Shown one piece after another: positions 53,487-61,822 of a DNA stretch of 64,000 nucleotides. The notes below the pieces were generated by a model. The model was given only the letters and a program-made list of their open reading frames with translations, was not told where the DNA came from and did no database searches. Every line of letters begins with the position of its first letter. Position 1 is the stretch's first letter. The position numbers and the translations under genes are program-made. Source of the DNA: GCA-002728855 sp036340635 (GTDB taxonomy: Bacteria > Bacteroidota > Bacteroidia > Flavobacteriales > Flavobacteriaceae); contig JAYYYF010000002.1 in assembly GCA_036340635.1 (NCBI GenBank), forward strand, positions 83,305 through 147,304, given 5' to 3'.

Positions 53487-55630
53487 GCTGGTTCTAGTTT
53501 ATCTATATTTACTTGAGTAGTAAACGTTCCGTAATTAACTATAGCTTTATTTTTTTCAATTGAATCAATATTTCCAACAGAAACGCTATCAGGTAGTCTA
53601 ACCTTATCACCAACCTTTAAAATTACCTTTTTCTTTTTAGGAGTTTTTATTGGATTACTAATTTCCTTTTTTAACTTTTTTATATCATTTTGTATTTCAA
53701 CTGAGACTCTTTTTTTGTTTTTCTTTTCTTTTTTAACAATCTCAACTGACTTTCTTTTTCTTTTTGAATTTTCTCTTTCAATTAATTCTAAAAGCTTAGC
53801 TACCATAGGTCTTTTCCTATTGTTTTGAAAGTAAACTTCTGCTATATCATTAACTTTAGTTCCTAAATCAATAATTTTTTTATCTTGATTTAGTATTTCT
53901 TGATAATCTACGAGTTTCTTTTTTATTTTTTGATTTAGATTCTCAAGCAATTCTGATTCTTTTTGTTTTTCAGCCTCTTTTTTTCTTAAAGAACTTTCTG
54001 TTTGGACTATTTTAGATCTTTCTTTTTGTAATTTACTGATAGTAGTTTCAAACCTTATCTTGTCTTTTTCAAGTTTCTTTTTGGCTTTATTGATAATAGA
54101 GTAGGGCAATCCATTTTTTTGGGCAACTTCAAATGTAAATGAACTACCTGCTTCTCCAGTTATAAGATTAAAAACAGGTTCAAATGTATCTTCGTTAAAT
54201 TGCATGTTTGCATTTTCCATACAATCTAGTTCATTAGCCAAGAGTTTTAAATTAGTGTAATGAGTAGTTATCAAACCAAGAGATTTTTTCTCATAAAAAA
54301 CCTCTAAAATAGCTTCAGCTAATGCCCCGCCTAATTCTGGATCGGAACCAGTGCCAAATTCATCAATTAAGAATAAAGTTTTTTGATCACATTTTTTAAT
54401 AAACTCTTTCATTTTTTTGATCCGATAAGAATATGTACTTAGTTGATTTTCTATTGATTGGTTGTCACCTATGTCAGTTAGAATTTTTTTAAAGAAACAT
54501 AATTTACTATTTGTGTCGACAGGAATTAATATGCCGCTTTGAATCATTATTTGTAAAAGGCCTAATGTTTTTAAAGTAATACTTTTACCCCCTGCATTGG
54601 GACCAGAAATTATAACGATTCTTTTTTTGTCACTTAATTTAATGTCCTGTGGGAATGTAGTTTTGTTTCCCTTTTTATTTTCAATGTAAAGCAGTGGATG
54701 ATATGCTTTTATAAGACTTAACTCTGATTTATCTGAGAATTTAGGAAGAATTCCATTTATCTCTAACGCATATTTTGCGCGGGCATAAATTGTATCAATT
54801 TTAATTAAGTAAAAATGATATGATTTAATTAAATCTAATTTAGGACGGAGATAATCAGTTAGACCCATTAAAATCCTTCTAATTTCTTCTGACTCTTCAA
54901 AAATTAAATTTTGCAGAACATTAGAGAGTTCAAATGTAGTCTCAGGTTCTATGAAAACTATACTCCCAGTTTTTGAGCTTCCAGCAATTCTTCCTTTAAT
55001 CTTTTTACGATACATTGATTTTACAGCTAAAACTCTTTTATTGTCAACAACAGACTCTCTAATTCCGTCCAAATAATCTAACTTATTAAGTTTTTTAAGA
55101 GTTTCTTCAAAGCTTTGCCCAATATCCCTTTGAATAGATTGAATTTTATTTCGTAATAATTTAAGCTTTTCTGATGCACTGTTGCGTATTTCTCCAAACC
55201 GATCAATTACATTGTTAATACTTTTTTTGATGTCCTTATTTAGCTCAATTTCTTCTCCTATAAGAAGCATTTTAGGATAATAGGTCTTAAATTTTTTAAA
55301 GAAAGAAAGTAGATTATTGACAGTTTCAGAAGCTAAAGAAATATCATTAAAACTTTCAGTTGGTAAAATGCTATTTTCTATTTCTAAGAGCCTAAAACAT
55401 TTAGAAAAATCATTAAAAAAGTGATTTGGGATAGTGTTTTCGTTATCAAAAGAAGATCTATATTCAGAGACATGACAAAGTGAACTTAAAAGTTCCTCAT
55501 CATTTTGATTAAACGGTCTAATATTTTTGCATTTTTCTTTTCCAGTTAGAGTTTTTGCATGTTTAGAAATCTGATTTAGTACTTCATCAAATTCTAAATC
55601 CTCTAATGTTTTTTTAGGGATATATAGCAT
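53483..55630 (-). CDS. mutS2: MutS2 family ATPase without Smr domain
   Basis: A 715-residue MutS2. The core and clamp (about 1-330, 380-610) frame the ATPase with Walker A GPNAGGKS at 343-350, then EFGTGSDPELGGALAEA and TTHYTNLK. A charged coiled coil fills about 510-670 and the chain ends in a KOW-like VGDKVRLPD segment. The Smr nuclease domain that usually follows is absent. It may act on ribosome collisions or DNA structures by ATPase alone. A possible minus-strand -7 box lies at 55654-55661. Confidence 0.94.
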   Translation of the reverse strand: MLYIPKKTLEDLEFDEVLNQISKHAKTLTGKEKCKNIRPFNQNDEELLSSLCHVSEYRSSFDNENTIPNHFFNDFSKCFRLLEIENSILPTESFNDISLASETVNNLLSFFKKFKTYYPKMLLIGEEIELNKDIKKSINNVIDRFGEIRNSASEKLKLLRNKIQSIQRDIGQSFEETLKKLNKLDYLDGIRESVVDNKRVLAVKSMYRKKIKGRIAGSSKTGSIVFIEPETTFELSNVLQNLIFEESEEIRRILMGLTDYLRPKLDLIKSYHFYLIKIDTIYARAKYALEINGILPKFSDKSELSLIKAYHPLLYIENKKGNKTTFPQDIKLSDKKRIVIISGPNAGGKSITLKTLGLLQIMIQSGILIPVDTNSKLCFFKKILTDIGDNQSIENQLSTYSYRIKKMKEFIKKCDQKTLFLIDEFGTGSDPELGGALAEAILEVFYEKKSLGLITTHYTNLKLLANELDCMENANMQFNEDTFEPVFNLITGEAGSSFTFEVAQKNGLPYSIINKAKKKLEKDKIRFETTISKLQKERSKIVQTESSLRKKEAEKQKESELLENLNQKIKKKLVDYQEILNQDKKIIDLGTKVNDIAEVYFQNNRKRPMVAKLLELIERENSKRKRKSVEIVKKEKKNKKRVSVEIQNDIKKLKKEISNPIKTPKKKKVILKVGDKVRLPDSVSVGNIDSIEKNKAIVNYGTFTTQVNIDKLEPA

Positions 55631-55653
55631 CCTATTTTTATTAATTTAGCTTA

Positions 55654-55661
55654 CAAAAGTA
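55654..55661 (-). promoter_or_regulatory. Possible -7 element for mutS2
   Basis: Reads TACTTTTG on the minus strand, fitting TAnnTTTG, 24 bases before the mutS2 start. The 39-base divergent gap to ung is short, so the element would overlap any control region of ung. No -33 TTG is visible. Confidence 0.3.
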
Positions 55662-55669
55662 ATAAATTA

Positions 55670-56341
55670 GTGAAGGTTAAAATAAATCCTGAATGGAAAG
55701 AAATACTAGAAGGTGAATTCAATAAACCTTATTTCGCCAAACTTGTAGAATTTATCAAAGATGAGTACAGCAGAGGAAAATGTTATCCTATAGGCAGTAA
55801 AATATTTGAGGCGCTAAATCTTTGCCTACCCAAAAAAATTAAAGTTGTTTTGCTTGGACAAGACCCTTATCATGGGCTAAAGCAAGCCCATGGACTTGCC
55901 TTTTCAGTTCCTGAAGGAATATCTCACCCCCCTTCTTTAGTTAATATTTTTAAGGAGCTTGTAAATGATTTAGAAATTTCTTATCCAAAAAGCGGAGATC
56001 TTTCACCATGGGCAAGGCAAGGAGTTCTTTTACTCAATAGCACATTGACAGTTAGAGCCAATCAAGCAGCAAGTCATCAAGGTAAAGGCTGGGAGTTATT
56101 CACGAATTTTTTAATTGAGACTATTTCTAAAGAAATGGATGGTCTAGTTTTTTTACTTTGGGGAGGTTTTGCAAAACAAAAAATGAGTCTAATTGACAAA
56201 TCAAAACATCTTGTGTTGACAGCAGGTCATCCATCACCTTTAAGTGCTAATCGAGGATACTGGTTTGGGAACAAACATTTTAGTCAATGTAATAATTATT
56301 TAAATAATAAATTGAAAAGACCTATTGAATGGGAATTATAG
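55670..56341 (+). CDS. ung: Uracil-DNA glycosylase
   Basis: Family 1 UDG, 223 residues, removes uracil from DNA. The water-activating D65 lies in GQDPYHG (63-69), followed by the AHGLAFSVP loop, and the catalytic histidine is in GHPSPLSANRG near 192-202, so the protein looks active. The start is GTG at 55670. It is divergent from mutS2 across 39 bases and converges on the barrel gene with four bases between stops. Confidence 0.97.
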   Translation: MKVKINPEWKEILEGEFNKPYFAKLVEFIKDEYSRGKCYPIGSKIFEALNLCLPKKIKVVLLGQDPYHGLKQAHGLAFSVPEGISHPPSLVNIFKELVNDLEISYPKSGDLSPWARQGVLLLNSTLTVRANQAASHQGKGWELFTNFLIETISKEMDGLVFLLWGGFAKQKMSLIDKSKHLVLTAGHPSPLSANRGYWFGNKHFSQCNNYLNNKLKRPIEWEL

Positions 56342-56345
56342 CTAA

Positions 56346-57518
56346 TTAGAAGCTCCGCATTAATCTTAAATAGAAGCTTGCTGCACCTTTTTTTTCTGAA
56401 TCATCGCCAATTTTTCCATATGCAGATTGGGATAATAACATAATTTCCCAGTTCTCCTCTAGCTCATATGTCAGTGTTGGAACCATAACAAAAGTTTCAA
56501 TTGCTTTAATATAAAAAACAGATAAACTACCGTTTAAAGCAGGGTTGAAAGGACCACTAACTTGAGCAAAATAGCTCCATTTAGAGGGCATTAGATTTTT
56601 AACGGAAATAGCCCCGATAAGAGATCGGAATAAATCATCTGATTCTAAATTTTTGTTCTCTGAATTGCTATTATATAAAACTGATGCATTTATATAAACC
56701 CCGTTTTTAAAAAAGTAGTCAATTGAGGTCGACATAGATGTAACACTTTTTTTATTCCTATCTTTTGGAATGAAATAACTTACCTCTCTTTTGAACCCAA
56801 ATTTATCAAAAAGACTGCCTTCACTGCCATACCCAAGAACATAATCATCATAATAATTTCCAGCAAGTATCTGAAAGTCACGCTCCCATTTGTTGAATTT
56901 CCACAAAAATCCAATAATAGATTTGTTCAAATCCTGACCAGGTTGAATTGATAAGTCTATGCTTGACATGTCTCCAGTGAAATATTGAAATCTTAAAGCA
57001 TCTGTTCCGGAACGTTCCTGGTAATCAAAGTCTAATAAACTATAAGCGTTAAATAGATCGTTTGGACTCCATGCTAAGTTAACTCCCCAGTTTATTCTTT
57101 GCCTACCAAGTGTTAGCTGATATTTTTCAGCAGCATATCTTAAATAGGCTCTATCAAAAATAGTATTAAGAACCATCGGGGTGGTATTAAGTGTATTGAA
57201 AGACAAGTCAATTTGACCAGCATCTTGGTCTAATAATTTCCCAAATTCAAAAGCTTTATTTGTTATATCACCGTAAAATAATCTATTCCTCATTTCAAAG
57301 ACTGCAATTAATTCAGAGGAAAAATTAGCTTTTAATCTGATTCTGTTATGTATAAGGTTGTCTCCTATGAAATTTTTTTCACTATAAGAATAAGTTTTTA
57401 AATATTTAACATAACCTGATATACTTATGACTTCTTTTAGTTTACCCTCTTTAGTTTCTTGTGAAAAAGAAAGGGTGATTGAAAATAAAAAAAAGAAATA
57501 AAAGAGTGTTGATTTCAA
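56346..57518 (-). CDS. Outer-membrane beta-barrel (porin-like) protein, last gene of the Lol-like operon
   Basis: A 390-residue exported protein with signal peptide cut after about residue 19 (SFSQ). The rest is a string of alternating aromatic and polar strands, including LTLGRQRINWGVNLAWSPNDLF near 136-157, ending in YLRLMRSF with a C-terminal phenylalanine, a sign of an outer-membrane barrel. I do not recognise the exact family; it recalls DUF1302-like porins. It follows lolD by 16 bases on the same strand, so it shares an operon with the LolA-like protein and ABC permeases. Confidence 0.82.
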   Translation of the reverse strand: MKSTLFYFFFLFSITLSFSQETKEGKLKEVISISGYVKYLKTYSYSEKNFIGDNLIHNRIRLKANFSSELIAVFEMRNRLFYGDITNKAFEFGKLLDQDAGQIDLSFNTLNTTPMVLNTIFDRAYLRYAAEKYQLTLGRQRINWGVNLAWSPNDLFNAYSLLDFDYQERSGTDALRFQYFTGDMSSIDLSIQPGQDLNKSIIGFLWKFNKWERDFQILAGNYYDDYVLGYGSEGSLFDKFGFKREVSYFIPKDRNKKSVTSMSTSIDYFFKNGVYINASVLYNSNSENKNLESDDLFRSLIGAISVKNLMPSKWSYFAQVSGPFNPALNGSLSVFYIKAIETFVMVPTLTYELEENWEIMLLSQSAYGKIGDDSEKKGAASFYLRLMRSF

Positions 57519-57534
57519 TATTTAAGCTTATATA

Positions 57535-58218
57535 TTAAGTTGTCTTATCAGAAATGATTTTCCCGTCTTCTAAGGTAATTACTCTTTTTGCTCTATCTAT
57601 GACTCGCTGATCATGAGTGGAAAAGATAAATGTCATTTTTTCTTTCCTATTAAGATCATACATTATATCTAATAAATTTTTAGTTGAAGTTGAATCTAAA
57701 TTAGCAGTTGGTTCATCTGCAAGTATAAATTTTGGTTTTGATGCAAGTGCTCTAGCAACTGCAACCCTTTGTTGTTGACCCCCAGATAACTGTCCAGGCC
57801 TTCTTTTAGATTCCTTGTTTAAGCCAACAGCATCTAATAATTCCAAGGCCCGATCATTTCTTTTTGCTTCTGAATAGCCTTGCATTAGCATTATAAACTC
57901 AATGTTTTCTTTTGCTGTAAGTACAGGAATCAAATTATAAGACTGAAAAACAAACCCAATATTCCTTAATCTAAAATCAATTATTTTATTCGCTCTTAAT
58001 TTTGTTATATCTAAGTTATCTATCATCACATTTCCAGATGTTGGTTTGTCAAGACCACCTATGGTGTTTAAAAAGGTTGTTTTTCCAGACCCTGAAGGAC
58101 CTACAATAGCAGTAAATTCGCCCTGTTTAAAATTTACAGATACATCGTTTAAGGCATTAACCTTAATTTCACCTTGGCTATATATTTTTTTTAAATTTTT
58201 GGTTTCAATTACATTCAT
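57535..58218 (-). CDS. lolD: ABC transporter ATP-binding protein (LolD/MacB type)
   Basis: A 227-residue ATPase. Walker A GPSGSGKT is at 40-47, the signature LSGGQQQRVAVARALA near 142-157, Walker B FILADEPTANLD, and H-loop STHD. This is the MacB/LolD subgroup that drives mechanotransmission rather than transport through the membrane. Two FtsX-type permeases are immediately upstream (six bases), so the complex is LolCDE-like. The lolD name is by similarity of set and subgroup, not proof of lipoprotein release. Confidence 0.9.
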   Translation of the reverse strand: MNVIETKNLKKIYSQGEIKVNALNDVSVNFKQGEFTAIVGPSGSGKTTFLNTIGGLDKPTSGNVMIDNLDITKLRANKIIDFRLRNIGFVFQSYNLIPVLTAKENIEFIMLMQGYSEAKRNDRALELLDAVGLNKESKRRPGQLSGGQQQRVAVARALASKPKFILADEPTANLDSTSTKNLLDIMYDLNRKEKMTFIFSTHDQRVIDRAKRVITLEDGKIISDKTT

Positions 58219-58224
58219 AACAAA

Positions 58225-59445
58225 TTATATTGATCTTACTGCCACAGCTGGTTCCAGCTTAAGAGCTCTTCTTGCTGGAAAGAGTGAAGAAATAAAGGTT
58301 AGTAAAAAAGTCAAAAGAGTGATATTTATATAATAATCGAGATATAGTTCGGTATATAGTCTGGTACCCATACCAAATTGTTCAAGACCTTCTTCAACCA
58401 TAGAAAGATCGATGCCAACATCACCAAAGTACGAAATAGTCATATAAGAAATAAGAACACCTAGGGGGACTGAAACTATAGATATAAAAAGAGTTTCCAA
58501 AGCTATCATTAAAAAAATCTTAGGCTTGTTGAGACCTACTGACATTAAAACCCCAAGCTCTTTTTTTCTTTCAAGAATAGCCATTAACATGGTGTTTATG
58601 ATTCCAAATGAAAGAGCAATCAGTATGATAGTCATAAAAATGTAAAGGAAAAAACCTACCATCTCATTTGCATAGCCAAGTTCAGGTGAAATTTCAGACC
58701 ATAATTCTATTTCATTGTTAGGAAAAGATGCAAGTAGCTCATCTTTCAATTCTTTTGCTTGATCAATATCATTACAAACTAATGCTATTTCATGTATAAT
58801 ATCTTCTTTTCCAAAAATTTTATCTAAGTAATCTTTTTGGGCAAAAACATGACTGCCGTCAAATGTAGAATTACTCGATTTAAATATACCTACAACTTTT
58901 AGTTTTAACCTTTCTTGTAATCCGCTCTCATTAACAAAGGTTATATATATACTTTTTTTGATGTCCAATTTTAGCTTTTGAGCTAATTCTTGACCAATGA
59001 CAGCTTGTCTACTTGTGCTGCCAGAAAAATAAGTTCCCTTCACTATTTGATCGTGTATATCAGTAATATTTTTTTCATTAATATGATCTGCTCCTATAAG
59101 CTTAACGCCTGTTGCTCCCCTGGCGGTAGATGCCATTCCTGAAAGTACCATTCTTGCGCTATAAGAATTAACTTTTTTGTTTTCGTCTAGTGCTTTTAAA
59201 ACTTTATTTAAACCATTTATTTGATATTTTATATCGTAATTATCTTGAAAGGAAGGGTGATGAATTTGCAGATGAGATAATTGAGACTTTATAGCGCTAT
59301 TAATCCTTTGAGTATTTAGAGCAGACATCATGGAAGCACTGAATAGGCCTGACCATAAACCTAAAACCATAGATGCAATAACAATAAAACTTCTCAGTTT
59401 ATTTCTCCAGACATTTCTCCAAGCTATTTTAACTATCTGTCTCAT
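58225..59445 (-). CDS. FtsX-like ABC permease, second of a pair
   Basis: A 406-residue inner-membrane permease of the MacB/LolC/LolE type. One N-terminal helix (about 18-38) is followed by a large periplasmic domain (about 40-270) and three C-terminal helices (about 275-400), the FtsX core, with ILERKKELGVLMSVGL in the coupling region. It overlaps the first permease gene by a single base (TAATG). The two permeases are not identical, so they likely form a LolC/LolE-like heterodimer. Confidence 0.9.
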   Translation of the reverse strand: MRQIVKIAWRNVWRNKLRSFIVIASMVLGLWSGLFSASMMSALNTQRINSAIKSQLSHLQIHHPSFQDNYDIKYQINGLNKVLKALDENKKVNSYSARMVLSGMASTARGATGVKLIGADHINEKNITDIHDQIVKGTYFSGSTSRQAVIGQELAQKLKLDIKKSIYITFVNESGLQERLKLKVVGIFKSSNSTFDGSHVFAQKDYLDKIFGKEDIIHEIALVCNDIDQAKELKDELLASFPNNEIELWSEISPELGYANEMVGFFLYIFMTIILIALSFGIINTMLMAILERKKELGVLMSVGLNKPKIFLMIALETLFISIVSVPLGVLISYMTISYFGDVGIDLSMVEEGLEQFGMGTRLYTELYLDYYINITLLTFLLTFISSLFPARRALKLEPAVAVRSI

Positions 59446-60656
59446 TATATTTTCATTGCTTTAATAGGATCTAACTTAAGAATAACACCTAAAGGGTATA
59501 AACAAATAATTAAAGAAATAAAGAAAATGATAAATCCGTGTGTTAGGGGAATATCATATGTGTTCATGAAAGGTATAACAGCTTCAAAACCCAAATTTTC
59601 AAACATTTGAGCTTGTTCTTCAGGAAATTTTATTGGACCTAAGAATATAATAATAGGTCTGGAAAGAGCTATGCCAAGAATTACTCCAACACTTGCCAGT
59701 AAAATAGTCTCATAAACCATTGTTTTGATCAATCTAATTTTTTTCATACCTATAGAAACCAATACACCAAACTCATATTTTCTCTCCTGAGTCATCATTA
59801 ATACAGTTCCAAATATTCCAAATGAAACAATCATGTAAAGGATAAAAACCATTATAAGCCCTCCGGCACTATCAGCCTTTATAGTCTGTTCAAGTTCAGG
59901 TATCATTTCTCTCCAAGTCATTACTTCATAAACTTCATTATCTATTAAATTCTTAACATTTAAGGCAATGGCATCTTCATCTTTATTTTCCTTTTTATTT
60001 AAAATAAGGTGAGTGATCATATTTTGTGCTGAAAGAAAATCTTGAGCCTGAGGAAGTGTCATAAAAACACTGATTTTATTGAGCGTTGGGTTTTTAAGAT
60101 CCAATATTCCACTCACTGGATAGGCTCCTGCGGCTTGCATCCCATGATATCCTTGGCCTAGCAGAACAAGAGTGTCACCAATTTCCAAATCAAAGTATTT
60201 AGCAACCCCTTTACCGATATTAAGAGATTTGCTTTCCTCTTTAAGTAATTGACCGTTAATCAGTCGTTTTTCCCAATTTGTAAGTGAACTTTCCTTTGAA
60301 GGTTCGATTCCAGTGACAAAGACAAATTTTGAAAGATCACTCGATGAAGCTAAGGATCCACTTTGTATTCTCTGAAGAGTATTTGAAACACCATCTATAC
60401 TTTCAATTTCATTGAAAAAATCTTTGTCAGCAGAAAATGAATTGTCTACTATTTGCTCGTCCCAAAAACCTTTAGAATGAATTTGTATGTATCCAGAATA
60501 TGATCCCACAACATTATTAATCATGTTATCATAAAGTCCTAACTGCAGGGCCCTTAATAGCACACAAAGAAAAACAGCAATAAAAATAGCTGAGATAGTT
60601 ATAAGACTTCTTTTTTTATTCCTCCATATATTCCGCCAAGCAAGTTTAATAAGCAT
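59445..60656 (-). CDS. FtsX-like ABC permease, first of a pair
   Basis: A 403-residue permease with the same plan as its neighbour: N-terminal helix at about 17-38, periplasmic domain about 40-265, and three C-terminal helices, with MMTQERKYEFGVLVSIGM marking the coupling segment. It starts three bases after the LolA-like gene stops. The periplasmic domain is where LolA-like carriers would dock in the Lol system. Confidence 0.9.
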   Translation of the reverse strand: MLIKLAWRNIWRNKKRSLITISAIFIAVFLCVLLRALQLGLYDNMINNVVGSYSGYIQIHSKGFWDEQIVDNSFSADKDFFNEIESIDGVSNTLQRIQSGSLASSSDLSKFVFVTGIEPSKESSLTNWEKRLINGQLLKEESKSLNIGKGVAKYFDLEIGDTLVLLGQGYHGMQAAGAYPVSGILDLKNPTLNKISVFMTLPQAQDFLSAQNMITHLILNKKENKDEDAIALNVKNLIDNEVYEVMTWREMIPELEQTIKADSAGGLIMVFILYMIVSFGIFGTVLMMTQERKYEFGVLVSIGMKKIRLIKTMVYETILLASVGVILGIALSRPIIIFLGPIKFPEEQAQMFENLGFEAVIPFMNTYDIPLTHGFIIFFISLIICLYPLGVILKLDPIKAMKI

Positions 60657-60659
60657 AAT

Positions 60660-61406
60660 TTATTTAAGCCTGGATATATATTGTGTTTTGAAGTAATTTT
60701 CGGGTATTACAATATTAAATTTCCAAACATTGTAGTCAATAACCGTTTTTTGACCTTCATTTTCCAATGGAATGAATTCGAGTTTAGAAGGGAGTTTTTT
60801 ATCTCCAAAGGTCTTTATGTCAGAACCTATCATAAGGTTAACTAACTCCTTATCTTCATCATAGAATTCAGTCCTCAGCTGCATATAATCTTTTTTATCA
60901 ACCCAAATAACCAACTTACCCCAAACTACAGTCGCTTCTTCCTTAGGAATTAGTTCTAGTTTCCAACAAGGGAGGTTTTCAATATTTTCTTCAGCTAATA
61001 TTTTATGACTATAGTCAGTTACTGTAGATGATTGCTTTACCAGATCATCGGTTGTAAAATCAGTACCCATCCAACTCTGGGTCATCATTGAGGGAGGGAA
61101 TTTTACAGTTCTTTCTAAAGAGGGTAGATAGTTCCAGATTTCATTATTTCTTTTAAGAAAAACAGTTCCTTTTTCTTTTGGAGGACTTGTAACTAGGGTT
61201 GAGGAAAAATTTGACCCGATTGACCAGTTTTTTAAGATCATTTTTTTTTCCCATTTAGGACGTACTATGGTAATCTCAACCTCAGAATAAGATGAAGATC
61301 CTCGCAGCTTATTGTCAGCTTTTTCAATAATTTCTATTGCAGTTTGGGAATATAAACTGCAAAATGCAAATAAAAGTAAAACAGGAATTAAATATATATT
61401 CTTCAT
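60660..61406 (-). CDS. LolA-like outer-membrane lipoprotein-sorting protein
   Basis: A 248-residue exported protein from ATG 61406, with a signal peptide of about 20 residues ending at LYSQ. The frame continues nine codons upstream to 61433, but the signal fits ATG 61406. The mature chain has the LolA/LolB half-barrel pattern and the subgroup motif PPSMMTQSWMGTDFTTDDLVK split around residues 105-125. Such proteins carry lipid-modified or hydrophobic cargo across the periplasm. It sits between the eIF1-like gene and the permeases. Confidence 0.87.
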   Translation of the reverse strand: MKNIYLIPVLLLFAFCSLYSQTAIEIIEKADNKLRGSSSYSEVEITIVRPKWEKKMILKNWSIGSNFSSTLVTSPPKEKGTVFLKRNNEIWNYLPSLERTVKFPPSMMTQSWMGTDFTTDDLVKQSSTVTDYSHKILAEENIENLPCWKLELIPKEEATVVWGKLVIWVDKKDYMQLRTEFYDEDKELVNLMIGSDIKTFGDKKLPSKLEFIPLENEGQKTVIDYNVWKFNIVIPENYFKTQYISRLK

Positions 61407-61422
61407 TTTTTTAATTAAAATG

Positions 61423-61767
61423 TTATCCTCCAATGCGTTTTAATTTAAAACCCATATTTGATAGTATGCCTATTATTTTTTCTCTATAATTCCCTTGAAT
61501 AATTATTTGGCCATTTTTGACAGTTCCACCAACACTTAGTTTTTTTTTAAGCTCTTTTGCAAGCTCTCTTATTTCATTATTATTTCCTACGTAACCCTTA
61601 ATTACAGTTGCTACTTTACCAGCTCTACCTTTTTTGCTAAAGTGGCACTCTAATTCTTGGAGAATCTCTTTCTGATGGGTTTTATTAGAAGTAAATGAGG
61701 GTTTCAAATTATCAAATTTTACATTTGCTAAGTCAGCAAGAGCGTTAAGTTTTCTATTCTCGCTCAT
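61423..61767 (-). CDS. SUI1/eIF1-like translation factor (YciH family)
   Basis: A 114-residue SUI1-fold protein. The C-terminal core has GKVATVIKGYVGN, ELAKELKKKLSVGGTVKNGQIIIQGNY and FKLKRIGG, typical of bacterial YciH, which can aid start-codon fidelity. The N-terminal 35 residues are a flexible extension. It is the first gene of the leftward operon, with 16 bases to the LolA-like gene, and divergent from the second E1 gene. A functional tie to the transporter genes is not evident. Confidence 0.93.
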   Translation of the reverse strand: MSENRKLNALADLANVKFDNLKPSFTSNKTHQKEILQELECHFSKKGRAGKVATVIKGYVGNNNEIRELAKELKKKLSVGGTVKNGQIIIQGNYREKIIGILSNMGFKLKRIGG

Positions 61768-61822
61768 AAAAAACCAATAAAATTAAAATAATACAGCATA
61801 CATTTTTAAATTTATTATTCCT

